Positions 13,101 through 23,500 of a stretch of 64,000 nt of DNA are shown here, piece after piece. The notes under the pieces were generated by a model that had not been told where the DNA came from, did no database searches, and saw only the letters and a program-made list of their open reading frames with translations. Both the position numbers and the translations under genes were made by a program. Origin of the DNA: Dendrocalamus latiflorus. Lineage: Eukaryota > Streptophyta > Magnoliopsida > Poales > Poaceae. The stretch's first letter is position 1. Each line of letters begins with the position of its first letter. The stretch lies in the NCBI GenBank assembly GCA_017311315.1, contig CM029610.1:6932387-6996386 (forward strand), read 5' to 3'.

Positions 13101-13379
13101 TAGTTATCCACAAATCTTCAGGGGTTACTCCGAAATCAAACAAGCTTGAATTTTTCTGAGCTCGGAAATTTCTTCATGGATATGATGCAGGCGGACGCGC
13201 TGAGGCTGCACACGCTGCACAGGGTGCCGCAGATCCTGACGGTGCGGCAGTCGGCGCGGTGCTTCCTCGCCATCGCCGATTACTCCCAGCGCCTCCGCGC
13301 GCTCAGCTCCCTCTGGCTCGCGCGCCCTCGCCACGACCAGCCCACGCCGCCCGCCGCCGGCGGCCTGATCCACCCATAA
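4149..13379 (+). CDS. bZIP49: TGA-class bZIP transcription factor (clade D)
   Basis: Ten exons: 4149-4246, 5018-5109, 6083-6138, 6341-6481, 6605-6757, 7886-7963, 8171-8225, 8356-8627, 12499-12741, 13191-13379. Phases agree and give 458 residues. The basic region has N168-x7-R176 (AQNREAARKSRLRKK), and the zipper leucines are L186, L193 and L200. The C-terminal half is the DOG1/TGA domain, from about residue 228 (WFDGEYARWLDEH) through FLWIGGFRPSEIIK and QILTVRQSARCFLAIADYS. TGA factors bind TGACG elements in the nucleus, often with NPR1-type or glutaredoxin partners. Clade members such as maize LIGULELESS2 and Arabidopsis TGA9 control development. The N-terminus (AELDHLFLYL, then TLNIFPSRPM) is TGA9-like. 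Exon 1 is inferred from its phase and the MGDRPWQQPH start; an internal start at 5040 is possible. The rice bZIP49 name is from memory. Intron 7 has a GC donor and intron 8 is 3.9 kb. Confidence 0.9.
5256..5521. mobile_element. Foldback MITE, probably Mutator-like, in bZIP intron 2
   Basis: Two arms of about 85 bases are inverted copies of each other: one starts ATTGCACAGGCGATT near 5266, the other ends CGCCTGTGCAAT at 5512. Each arm repeats the TCACCTGAAGTTGCACTCTC theme. The unit is flanked by the direct repeat GCTGCCATAT at 5246-5255 and 5522-5531, a 10-base target duplication typical of Mutator-like elements. There is no coding capacity. It sits inside intron 2, between exons 2 and 3. Confidence 0.75.
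10243..10445 (+). repeat. Degraded MITE, family A
   Basis: Shares with the better copies elsewhere in the window the order: a 'GATTTT' segment, a 'TACAATCAACTAGTAGAC' segment, then A-run, 'ATTCTGTTTGAAAGCTAACTACCGTAG'-like end. It lies in intron 8 of the bZIP gene. Boundaries are approximate. Confidence 0.45.
11755..12121 (+). repeat. Tandem duplication unit 1 in bZIP intron 8 (carries MITE family A)
   Basis: A family-A MITE (about 11755-11955) is followed by unique-looking sequence starting CCCAAATGAGCCCAGCTG at 11963 and ending near CAGCAATAT at 12116. From 11828 on, this stretch repeats in order at 12122-12385. Confidence 0.75.
12122..12385 (+). repeat. Tandem duplication unit 2 in bZIP intron 8
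   Basis: Second copy of the block that begins at 11828. It includes a diverged family-A MITE piece, then CCCAAATGAGCCCAGCTG at 12237, CTGCCAATGCAAGTTAATTC, and GCAACGTAGCATTTTGTGCA. It ends about 110 bases before exon 9 of the bZIP gene. Confidence 0.75.
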
Positions 13380-14037
13380 AAGTGTAAAACCCTACGTACC
13401 TAGCTAGCTACATAGCAGATGCAGACTGAAGAAAGGATCAAGTCAAGCTGGAGATAGATCGGCTAACCGATGTCGATCCCCATCAGTTTATTACAGTATA
13501 CAGACAGGATAGTTTTGCGTAGAGATCATGGTCAGATGATGATCAATTTCTTGCTACTTCGACAAGATTTGAATAGAGTAGTCTGTGTAATTGCGCATAT
13601 ATAAAGACTAAGATGTAGCTGATAATTAGTGTAAAAATAAGAGCTGGAATTGATAGGCTGTGATGTGTGTGGTGGGCTATGTTTTAACTGACTGCTTCTC
13701 AGCATTCAGATACAGAGGAGTTGGCATTGTGTATCATCTTCCCCTTCTTTCGTCTCAAGTGCACCATTCGGCTACGGTAATGAAAACTTTGAGCTAAGGA
13801 CGAAGGCAAACAACCAACAAGTAATTGTAGTCTTATTGCCCGTTAATGGGGGTATCACAAGTTACAAACGTGATCTACAGTCATCCTCGGTTAATTTAAA
13901 TTACACCAATTAATATGCCATTTCTGGGCTCTTTCTTAGCAAAGAATGTATCTGCCATGAGCTTGCAGGGTTCAATTGATGTCATGTCCCCGAGTACACA
14001 AGAATCACACAAAAACAAAGATGATTTCCCTCTGCTG
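13380..14037. other. Convergent 3' regions of the bZIP and hydrolase genes
   Basis: No coding exon seen. The two genes end 658 bases apart and face each other, so this stretch most likely holds both 3' untranslated regions. Confidence 0.6.
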
Positions 14038-16340
14038 CTATAATCTGTCAAGGGCATCAACAATGGCCTTACGAAACGCATCATTGTGGAGGAAAAAAGA
14101 GGACACATGGCCACCTGTTACCCACCGGATTTCTGAACCCGGCCATGCCTTCTGGAGCTCCATGATTGAATGTCTGGGAATGTAACCGTCATCCTGAAAT
14201 AAGAATATTGCTTTAGACTAGAACCAAGCTCCAGCAGTAGACATTATTTCTGATGTCTGGCATAGACAAAAGAATTCAATTTCTGAACACTACAGAAACA
14301 AGCTAATGCACAAACAGAGGTTTGGATGGTCATTGAATGGAGCAGCTAAGATGATGTTGCAACACAAAAGATGCAGATAAAAGATCTATTTTCAGCAAAT
14401 GCAGAAATAAGGTCTGTTGTTGGAAGAGTAGTAAAGCACTCACTGAACTAGTAATGCAAGCTGATGGTACGTTGCTCTGTAAATCATATTTGGATTTGAA
14501 TCATATATATGATAAATAATAGGTAGAGTGACACTAACCGTTGCACCGACAAAAATGACGGCCTGTGGGTTCTTTGGTACTGGAAATCGAGTGACGTCAG
14601 TCAAAGACAGCACCGATCGCAACTTGTCTTTTACTTGCTCAATAGTGATTCCAGATTTCTGTGCAGCATCTTCTGTCAAAGAAGTTACATCTCGACTTAA
14701 TGCTGCTGCATCTTCTCTCAATGCATCCCAAGCTGTGGCGTACCTGTAGACTCCTTCACAGAAAGGTACCACAGCAGAATGCGGAGCAAGAAATGGTAGC
14801 GTGGCAATTGGTGTAGGATGCAAGGATCCAACCATTGCAGCATGTACACCACCTGTGTTATTAAGAAAAAATTTGCTTGTAAGAAGAATCGACAAAGCAT
14901 TTCATTAATGGAGAATTTCAATATTTTTCGGGTAGAGTTTTTTGGAGCATGTAAGGGCCATTCTCAGTATCATATGGTAAAGGCCATTCACAGTATCATA
15001 TGGCATTTTTTTCTAATGAAAAAGGGCCAAAATAATGGAGATAAATAAGGAGCTTTCTTTGAGAGAACTCGTATTTCTTATCACCACTGGTAAGGAATAA
15101 TCATTGTTTCAGACGACAACAAGTATAGGAATCTTTAACAATCAGGTTACCATGAGAATGTGATGAGTTTGATAAACAGGCTGCTGCATGTCATTTAAGA
15201 TTTAATGCATTTGAAGTTTGGCACATACGTACGTAAGTACATACATAGCAGTATTACATACCCATGCTGAGCCCACATATGCCCATCTTGCCATAACCAG
15301 CCTCAGCCTGCAACCAGTACAGGAGGCTGCGAGCTTCATCAATAGTGGCTTTTCCTAAGAGTAACAAGTCACTCACACACTGAAGCTTTGACCCATGCTG
15401 CATGCTAGGACGCCGTTGTCCATAATAGGGACTGCAATTCTTTTGAGATATCAGATCCTGTGTTATTGGGAAAGATATGGTACCAAATAAAGTGCAAGAA
15501 AACCCTTTGATATACAAGCCTCACCTCTCAAGAACCATAGTTGCAATGTTGTCCTTCAAAAGAGGCCCACCAAGCCGAAGCCTTCTCTCAAATGAGTGAT
15601 CACCAGTTCCTAAAAAATTAGAGAGAAGATTAACTTGATTCAGTAAACGCGAGCCCCAGATCAAATTTCTTTGAAAGTAGAGATTATTTCAGGTACAAAC
15701 AAAATTTTTAGAGTGAACAACTCAAAAAAAATGAATTTGCAGCATTTTAAAAGTCTACTGATCCTTTTATGGGGAAATGTGGTGAAGGGGCTAAAGGTTG
15801 CAGAACTACATAGGCAGCACATAACATTAATTTAGGGTTCGACCAGTAATGTCTAAATTATAAAGGCAAACAATCTGAACTTTCTTTTTCAAAGGAGAAT
15901 TATCTAAGCTACATGAGAGTGGTACATCGAGATGTACAATAACCTGGAATTACAAACTCTTTACCTGCCAGATGGATCACACACGCCATCTTCTCTGGTG
16001 AAACAGACTTGGGTGTAAGGAAAGCAACTCTTGCATTGTGACTCTCAGGAGGCAATGCCTCAATTAGTTGCTCATCACATGTAGTCCTGAAAACACCCTC
16101 TCGCAGACAAGAATTCTCTGTCTCCCAAATTGTTTTCCATATGGGCTGCACAGCAGTTGGTGGCCAGTTCTGGCAACGTGCCTCAGGAAATAGCTGCTTC
16201 ACCATCCTCTCTAACAAATCAAGTTTGGTACCTCCCCATCCTTTCGAGAAAAATGGTGTTCCTAATTTCGTGCGATGAAGGAGAGTCCCATATATGTGGT
16301 CCAATACAAAATGTACTAACCCAAGATTCACTGATACCAT
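14038..16340 (-). CDS. ABHD18-like alpha/beta hydrolase (DUF2048 family)
   Basis: Five coding exons on the minus strand: 16340-15965, 15609-15525, 15431-15262, 14852-14539, 14193-14038. Phases agree and give 366 residues. The start MVSVNLG and the following HRTKLGTPFFSKGWGG match the beginning of plant ABHD18/DUF2048 proteins as I know them, so this ATG is chosen. The nucleophile elbow is GLSMGG with Ser209. Asp316 or Asp317 in GATDDGYIP and His344 in GGHVSSFF complete a plausible catalytic triad. The HLAGTGDHSF segment is a likely oxyanion-loop motif. The family is thought to hydrolyse lipids or esters, but I know of no established substrate for the plant member. An untranslated first exon probably lies at about 17771-17895, with donor CGAG/GTATTT. 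The gene converges on the bZIP gene. Confidence 0.92.
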
Positions 16341-17900
16341 ATTCAATGGATGATTGAAAAATGTTGATTTCTCAGACTTTATTATAAATTACAATCATGG
16401 ACCTACAACACAAAGATTAACAACAGTCCAAGTCAGGATATTCTAAGAAATTCAATGTATCAGGAACATTTAACAATTAACAGAAAAGGAATGGTTTTCA
16501 GCATATCACACAATACATGCTCGCTAATTTGACTATTTGAGTAGCTTAAACCAAGAATATTACAAAGCAGACAGCTCACTAGTTTGAAATTTTGGATAGA
16601 GCATAGCAACAACATGGAAGCATTTGGCAGATACACAGCATACTGAACTATAACAGCACACTTTAAATTTTGGGCCAACTGCCTAAGAGCATAGTGGAAC
16701 TGTGGAAATGTCAATGAACAGGGTTACAACTATAATATACAGTAAATATCTCCAGAGAAGGACCATGAGAACAATTGAGAACTGTGAAAGAGGAGTTGTG
16801 AATTGTGAAATTGGATCAACTACCCACATTTAAGAGCATGAAACCAACCACAGAACGATGCATTTAAATATTTTTAAAAAGCATGGCATTCACATGTAAA
16901 CTGCAATGACCAGATCATTCAATTATGGCGATTCAATCTCCTAGATGTAAAAAGACAGCTTTTTACCTCGAAGCATCATGTAAAATAGAGTTTTTATTTC
17001 ACAGCATGCGCGGTTGAGGTATCTTAATTACCAACAACGCTTCCTGATGGATATATTGCGCATAACTAATGATAAGATTGTTAAACTTGACAAAAACGTA
17101 ACAAGACTGTAGAACTAGGAATTCCGGGAGGCAAGAATTCTAGCGTTCAGTTGTGCCCTATGAGTAGAAGCAAACAATCCAGAACAATGCGGCAACATTT
17201 CATCAGATACAAGTGCCACAGCAACGACCTACATATCCAGGACAACTGAAAGCAGCATCGTTGGCCAAGGAACGCAATGCAGCATCGTCCGGTAAATCTT
17301 ATTCAGCTCGTCAACAACTACCTCACGGCGCAATGCAGGTAACCAGATGCACTCTACCGCGTATAGAACCAATGAACCCCACATCTAATTACAGACCAAG
17401 AATCCACCCCGCAATTCAACACCAACTCCATAAACACATCCCCAGCTAAGCAGGCAACGAATCGCTTTAGAAACTACTAGCACACGCAACGCACCTGCCT
17501 AATCCGCGGCGGATGGAACCCGCGACGAGACGCCAAGAAACCGCGAACCCACCTCGGAACTCGCCCGAATCCACGGGAAAACCCCTCCTTGGGATTTGAC
17601 ATTTGCGGGGGGGATCGGCGTAATCCGGACCAAGATCCACTTATCCCCAAATTAATCCGAATCGAATTCGTAGGTTGTGACAGGGCACCATGAGGGAGCG
17701 GACGGCGAGAGAGACGCGGAGCCCGCGTGAGAAAGGAGGAGATCCGCAGCAATGTGCCCGAAAAAAATACCTCGTTGAATCCGCGGCGTCGCGAGGAAGA
17801 CGGCTCGGGCTCGATTGGAATTGACTGCTCGATCAGAGCGCTAGGCTTGCGGGGATTGCTCGGGATTTGGCTGGGAATTGTTGGAGAGGTCGCCATTAGA
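16341..17900 (-). other. 5'UTR intron and leader exon of the hydrolase gene
   Basis: An open frame of 139 codons covers 17477-17896 on the minus strand but shows no domain. It lies upstream of a good donor (GT at 17770-17769) and about 1.1 kb before the conserved start codon. I read it as leader exon plus intron. The stretch 16345-17700 has no recognisable coding sequence. Confidence 0.5.
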
Positions 17901-18283
17901 ACGATTTATCTGTGCTCTCTTGGGGGAGACGCGAGACGGTGGGCGGCGGCCGCAGGAAGGGTGCCGTGCGGGTTGGTACTGGTACGTGGTTTTGGTTCCG
18001 ATCCGTCTGCGGCTACTCGGAGGCGGACAGGTGGGGGCCGCGGCGCAGGGAGAGGTGCGACGCCGTGCGGGTGTCCGCACGCGGGGGGGGGGGTGGGGCG
18101 CCAGGGGGCTACGTGGCGGATCAGGTGGGGGTCCTGTCCGACCGTGGGTTGGATTGTGCTGCATTTGGGCCGGACTGCCCGATAGGTTTCCCTTCGGGAG
18201 CTATTAGCGTCCACACTTCCACCCAGGTGCTAGCTTTGTACATTACAAACTGTTCAATCTTTTGAGTAGGCATTGGGTGGATT

Positions 18284-18495
18284 TGTTTGGATTTATGGTT
18301 TAGTTTTTTTACAGTAATTAGTTTTTAAATAGAACGTCTTTTTAAGACTGAGTCTATAAGTTGATTATAGTAGACACTGTCTTAACTTTATCTATATCGG
18401 CTAAAATAACACGTGACTATTTCTCTTTGTACCCTCTCTTGCGAGCAGCCAGAATTCAAAATTGTAAACCAAAAGTTATAAGATATAGCCCAAAA
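18284..18495 (-). repeat. MITE, family A, reverse orientation
   Basis: The minus strand shows the family order found at 52187-52424: TTTTGGTTTACAATTTTGAATT, then a TAGCCGATATAG-like segment, TCAACTTATAGACTCAGTCT and TAAAAAGACGTTCTATTTAA. It lies between the hydrolase leader and the gypsy LTR remnant. Confidence 0.6.
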
Positions 18496-18576
18496 GAATC
18501 TACCCATTATCTCTATCGTTGGATGGCGCAAACCACATCAATTTGTATCACGCAACAAATTAACCACCGTCGCAGC

Positions 18577-18899
18577 TGTCGATGTTTTAATATCGATCTT
18601 ACGTATAATTTGTTTGGATTTGGGGAAACTCTAAAAGGCTCGGTGTATGAACGTGTAGAGTAGAGATACATGGATTTTTATATAGGTTCAGCCCTTCTCT
18701 TCGGAGAATAATAACACTACGTCCTGTGTAACTATTGCTCAAAAGGATGTTTACAATTGAAAATAATGCTAAATGCCTAGCACTATCTCCTGATCTCTTA
18801 TGTTCTGATCTTCTCTCCTCTCTAACATCAACCTTTATATAGTCAATGAAACGGTGGCCGTTGTCCTGTGCCAAAAGACGCCACAACACTCCGTGTGAT
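18577..18899 (-). repeat. Truncated 3' LTR of a Ty3/gypsy remnant
   Basis: Reads TGTCGATGTTTTAATATCGA at its left edge and stays collinear with 19084-19406 for about 320 bases, sharing AATAATAACACTACG, CTAGCACTATCTCCTGATCT and TATATAGT..ATGAAACGGTGGCC. The repeat stops at 18899, so the 5' portion of this LTR is missing. Confidence 0.8.
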
Positions 18900-19083
18900 C
18901 ATGGGATGGATCTCTAGGGACAGCCTCATCGTCAGAAGCAAGCATCATCTGCTCATAGTTGTAGCAGGTGTCCATATCGAGATCTACATACTCGGCCAAG
19001 TCAAATCAGTTCTCCTCATGCCACTCTCCCGACAAGGAAAATACTGAAATCTTGGAAGAACTATCCCCACGGACGGCACCAAC
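18900..19083 (-). mobile_element. Residual internal sequence and primer-binding site of the gypsy remnant
   Basis: Only about 184 bases lie between the two LTR copies. On the minus strand, the sequence right after the LTR end reads TTGGTGCCGTCCGTGGGG (19082-19065), the usual gypsy-type primer-binding-site pattern TGG(C/T)GCCGT. No gag or pol remains, so this is a deletion derivative. Confidence 0.75.
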
Positions 19084-20004
19084 TGTCGATGTTTCAATAT
19101 CGATATTACATATGATTTATTTAGATTCGGGAAAACTCTAGAAGACTAGGTGTATGAACGCACAGAGTAGAGACACAAGGATTTTTATACAGATTTGGGC
19201 CTTCTCCTGGAAGAATAATAACACTACGACTTGTGTAATTATTGCTCACAAAGATGTTTACAACTGAGAATAATGTGAAATGTCTAGCACTATCTCCTGA
19301 TCTTTTATGTTATGATCCCCTTTTCTCTCCAACGTCAACCTTTATATAGTTGATGAAACGGTGGCCATTGTCTCACGCCAAAAGGCGCTTCAATGCTTCA
19401 TGTGATAACCGTCTGACGGAAGTTACTGTCAGAGAGATGTAGCGGCTCGTTCGCGTTGCGACGGTTGTTGTCAAAGAGAGATTGTCTGCAGTTATTAGGA
19501 ATACGTATACATTGTAACCGCCTTGTCAGACAACCCCACGATGAATGAGGTAGTTGTGAACAAACTAGTCGGGGATATGCTGGTTGCAAAAAGACCCACA
19601 ACCACGAGGTGGTTGTAGAATATCTTACGACTGTCATAGAAAAACTTATGATCATGTGGTTGTAAAAAAACTCACGACTATGTAGTCGTAGAAAAATTAT
19701 GACCAAGGAGTAGTCGTAGTAAGACTTACGACTATGTGGTCGTATAAAGACTTATGACTAAATAGTAGTCGTAGTAAGACTTATGACTATATGGTCATAG
19801 AAAGATTTACGACCATATGGTTGTAAAGATCTTACGACTATGTGGTCGTAGAAAGACTTACGACTACGTGGTCGTAGAAAGACCTACGACTACTCTATGA
19901 AATCTCTCCCTTATCGATAATGGGTATACTCGGAGAATATAATGATGTAATAATTAGAGGATTATTATATTCTCGTTAGCAGCAAAAAACAGTGTCGCGT
20001 GACA
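19084..20004 (-). repeat. 5' LTR of the Ty3/gypsy remnant
   Basis: On the minus strand the segment starts TGTCACGCGACACTG at 20004 and ends AACATCGACA at 19084, giving TGTC...GACA termini, and the primer-binding site follows directly. Length is about 921 bases. It contains a palindromic tandem array at 19595-19895. No matching 5-base target duplication is seen with the flank of the other LTR, in line with truncation of that copy. Confidence 0.65.
19595..19895. repeat. Tandem array of about 26-base palindromic units
   Basis: About ten imperfect copies of a unit such as TACGACTATGTGGTCGTA followed by GAAAGACT. Each unit is itself an inverted repeat (TACGAC..GTCGTA), so either strand can form a row of short hairpins. 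The array lies within the U3 side of the gypsy LTR. Confidence 0.85.
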
Positions 20005-20450
20005 AATTCACAACCTCCCCTCTCCTCTCCTCCCATCACGGCGCAACAACCACGAAGAGCCGGCAATAGTTTTCAACATTATTTGCACCAAATCTAACCA
20101 ATAACGACAACAAAAGAATTGAAATCCCGGCTACAAATTCACGTCACAAATTTTATTTACCGTGCAGGATGCGGTTTGCGTACACGTGCCCCTAGCAAAA
20201 TCGAGCCTAATATGCTCGCGCCATCTACAACTGAAAATTTGAATTCCAAAATGCGAAATTCAAATTTCAAAAGAACGTAACCGTTTACCTGCCCACTGGC
20301 TAACAGAGGCGCAAGTAGCCGTCGCCCTCACGGCACTCTCTCCTCCCCGCGTGTATCCTCCTCCTCTTCAATTCACTCAACCACACGAGCCTCCTCCCCT
20401 TCTCTCCAGTCCACGACGAGATCATCGAACCGGCCGATACCGAACGCCCC
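20005..20450. other. Upstream region of the bHLH gene
   Basis: No coding feature. Composition shifts from AT-rich to CT-rich towards 20340-20410, as in many rice core promoter regions. Confidence 0.4.
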
Positions 20451-20455
20451 AGACC

Positions 20456-20463
20456 TATAAATA
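20456..20463 (+). promoter_or_regulatory. TATA box of the bHLH gene
   Basis: TATAAATA lies 88 bases before the ATG at 20551, in an otherwise GC-rich context. Confidence 0.7.
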
Positions 20464-20550
20464 CCGCCACTTCTGCTCCCCCACCTCCACGGCTCCACTT
20501 CACGCGCGGACACTTCGCTGCCGCACCTCCACGAGCACCCGCCGCGCGAG

Positions 20551-23500
20551 ATGCACCGCCCGACCTCGCCGGAGCCTGCCGCCGCGGGAGGCTGCGGCTC
20601 CTTCACTGCGCTCCTGGGGCTCCCGACCACCCAGGCCATGGAGCTCCTCCTCCCGGTCGCGCCCACCTTCCCCTCCGACCCCAGCCTCGTCGACCGCGCC
20701 GCGCGCTTCTCCGCCTTCGCCGCTTCCTCCTCCTCCTCGCCTCCGCCCCCTCCGCCCCCCGCCGCCAAGCGCAAGGACCCCGGCGACCGCAGCACCAACA
20801 AGGTGCGTGTAGTAACACCTTCTCCGTCTCTCTCGATCGTCGGAGCTAAGTTTTGTGGGGGTGCGCACCTGTTCGCAGGGGAAGGCGGCGAAGAAGGGGA
20901 GGGTGGAGGCGGCGGCTGCGGCCGGCTGCGGCGAGGATGCGGAAGAGGAGGAGGAGGAGAAGCCGGCGTACGTGCACGTGCGGGCGCGGAGGGGGCAGGC
21001 CACGGACAGCCACAGCCTCGCCGAGCGGGTGAGAGCTCGCTCGCTGCTAAGCTAATCTCGCCATTAATTGCGCTAAGCTGGTGATTTGTTTCATTAATTG
21101 GGCTTAATGAACTGCGTTAGGGAAATGATTGGGTGATTGGGACGCGATGACGTCGTCATTAGTAGTTTACCTTCTAGAACCTTTCTCTTTTGCTATTTGC
21201 TTTCGCTTTTGCCTAGGCGAGACGGGAGAAGATTAACGCGAGGATGGAGCTGCTCAAGGAGCTGGTCCCCGGATGCAGCAAGGTGCGTGCTGTAATTTCT
21301 TGACTTCGCAATTTTTGTACAGTGCGACCCTTCTATCTTTTCAAATTTGCATCAAGCTGCACATTCTGTAATTTCCTGACTTCGCAGTTTTTTTACAGTG
21401 CGACCCTTTTATTTTTCACATTTGCATCGAGCAGAACATGTAAATTTTGTGCAAACTATGGTGGTCTGGTGCAACTTGCCCATTACTGTCTTTGCCTCCT
21501 TGGGTAGTCGTTTGCTGGTCTATCTAGGTGTAGGGTGATGGAAATAAGGGCATCTGTAGTGTATATAAAACCCAAGGGGTGTTAAGGTAGGTCTCATCTA
21601 AACCTTAAGGCTGACTCCATAGTGTATATAACCCAAGGGGTCTTAAGACGGTCCCACTTGGCAGATAAAGAAAAATTGTATTTTAATGCTTGTGGCCAGG
21701 TCTTTAGCTTGAGGACCAGCCTTAAGCCTTTTTTGTTTATAGCCTGCTTAAGGTCACCCCTGTAATGTATAAGGTTGACCTTAAGATGGCTTAAGACCCT
21801 CTATTTTCATACACTACAGATGCCCTGAAATTTCCAAGCGCTAGAGTGGGGTTTGGTATAAGGGCATCTGTAGTATATATAACCCAAGTGGCCTTAAGGT
21901 GGGTCCTATCTAAAACTTAAGGCTGATTCCATAGTGTATATAACCCATGAGGCCTTAAGACGGTCCCACTTGGCAGATAAAGAAAAATTGTATTTTAATG
22001 CTTGTGGCCAGGTCTTTAGCTTGAGGACCAGCCTTAAGCCTTTTTTGTTTATAGTCTGCTTAAGGTCACCCCTGTAATGTATAAGGTTGACCTTAAAGTG
22101 ACTTAAGACCCTCTATTTTCATACACTACAGATACCCTAAGCTCTGCTCTGCCCACCTTACGCAAGGTCCATCTGTTTGCACAAAAAAGAGTTAATGCAT
22201 AATTGCATCAAGTTGATAATTGTCATGAACTTGTTACCGATCAGTGGCAAATGATGCCTTTTGAGTTCTTATTTAACTCATCGGCAGGCCCGGTTGTTAG
22301 TGACTGCCCCCTACAGATTCGTATAATTTCTTGGCACGACAAGCTTGTGAAAAAAATTCTCAGTATGCATAACACGCATAAATTGCATTATGAGACGTGG
22401 AAGCACTCTATTGGCTGTGAATCATGCAGGGGACACGTAGGTGTGCATTGCACGACAGAGGTAGATGGTCACTACTCACTACTCACCCAGTACTCTACAG
22501 TCTACTCACTACTGATGGAGCTGTGTCCCCGGTCTATTTGGGATAAGGGAGCACTTGCTTTGGTGCACCGAACATAAAAGGGAAGGGATTGGGTTTGGCC
22601 GGGAGCTGTGGCGTCTGGCCCGAATGTGGCAGCGCATCCAAAAGGCGCAGGAGGAAGCTAGCTGCACTGGGTTGAGGGGTTCGTGATTGTTTGGTTGATG
22701 TGATCTCACAGCAAGCTTCCTCCTCTCCCTTCGGAACGTTTGCTACTTTTGCGTACACAATAATGTTCAACGAGCTCCCCACTTTGGATGTATTGATGTG
22801 GAAGTAGCCCTGGAATGGCGTGTAGGGCTCTGATGTTAGTTGTCCGTTCGGGCTCTCTTTTGGGAAGGATAGTTGGTCTTCTTGCACTCAAATGTCTGGG
22901 TTTATAGGAAGTGGTAGAGAGGCCGGGTTCAGAGTACTTCAAAACCATTTCTGGCAGAGATATGGCTATTTGAGTTATTTGAAGTACAGTAGCTTCAAGA
23001 TGGGCTATTTCAGCCCTTCTCCATTTTGAGATGGAAATGGTGTCATTGTAGTTATCAATTTCGCTTTGATCTTTCACAAAAAGAAAAAAGCTCCTATGTA
23101 ATAGAAATGTCCTGATTTAGCTCACGGGTACAAATTGTTTTGCATTTCCCTTCTGTTTCAACAGCATTTTTTTCTTAGACTCAACCCACTCAATTGGCCA
23201 ATTGCAGCCATTCTAAAAGAATTCCTGCCAGAGTTATTTGAATATTTCATCAGGATGCATTTATTACTGACATTAAATGATTAAAACATATCACTTGAAG
23301 CTCAATTTGTATTGCTTAAATGAGAATTTTTGTTTCAATATATATGGTCGTATGCAGTGAACAAAGATGATGTAGAATTTTGATCACGTGTGATGGATAA
23401 CGTATTTACAAGTGTATTATGGTACATCAGAAAAATAAACTGAAATATCTTGTTAGCAAAAGTCTCTGTTCACTTTAGCAACTGAAATCAACAATTTTAA

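Noticed and set aside
17477..17896. 139-codon minus-strand frame upstream of the hydrolase
   Set aside because: No domain, strongly Ser/Pro/Arg-rich from GC bias, and interrupted by a good splice donor. The conserved ABHD18 start lies at 16340.
20500..21003. 167-codon minus-strand frame over bHLH exons 1-2
   Set aside because: Antisense shadow of a GC-rich exon; Gly/Arg repeats only.
22203..23077. Open frames in bHLH intron 3 (22203-22577 plus, 22706-23077 minus)
   Set aside because: No recognisable motif and unusual composition; probably inserted non-coding sequence.
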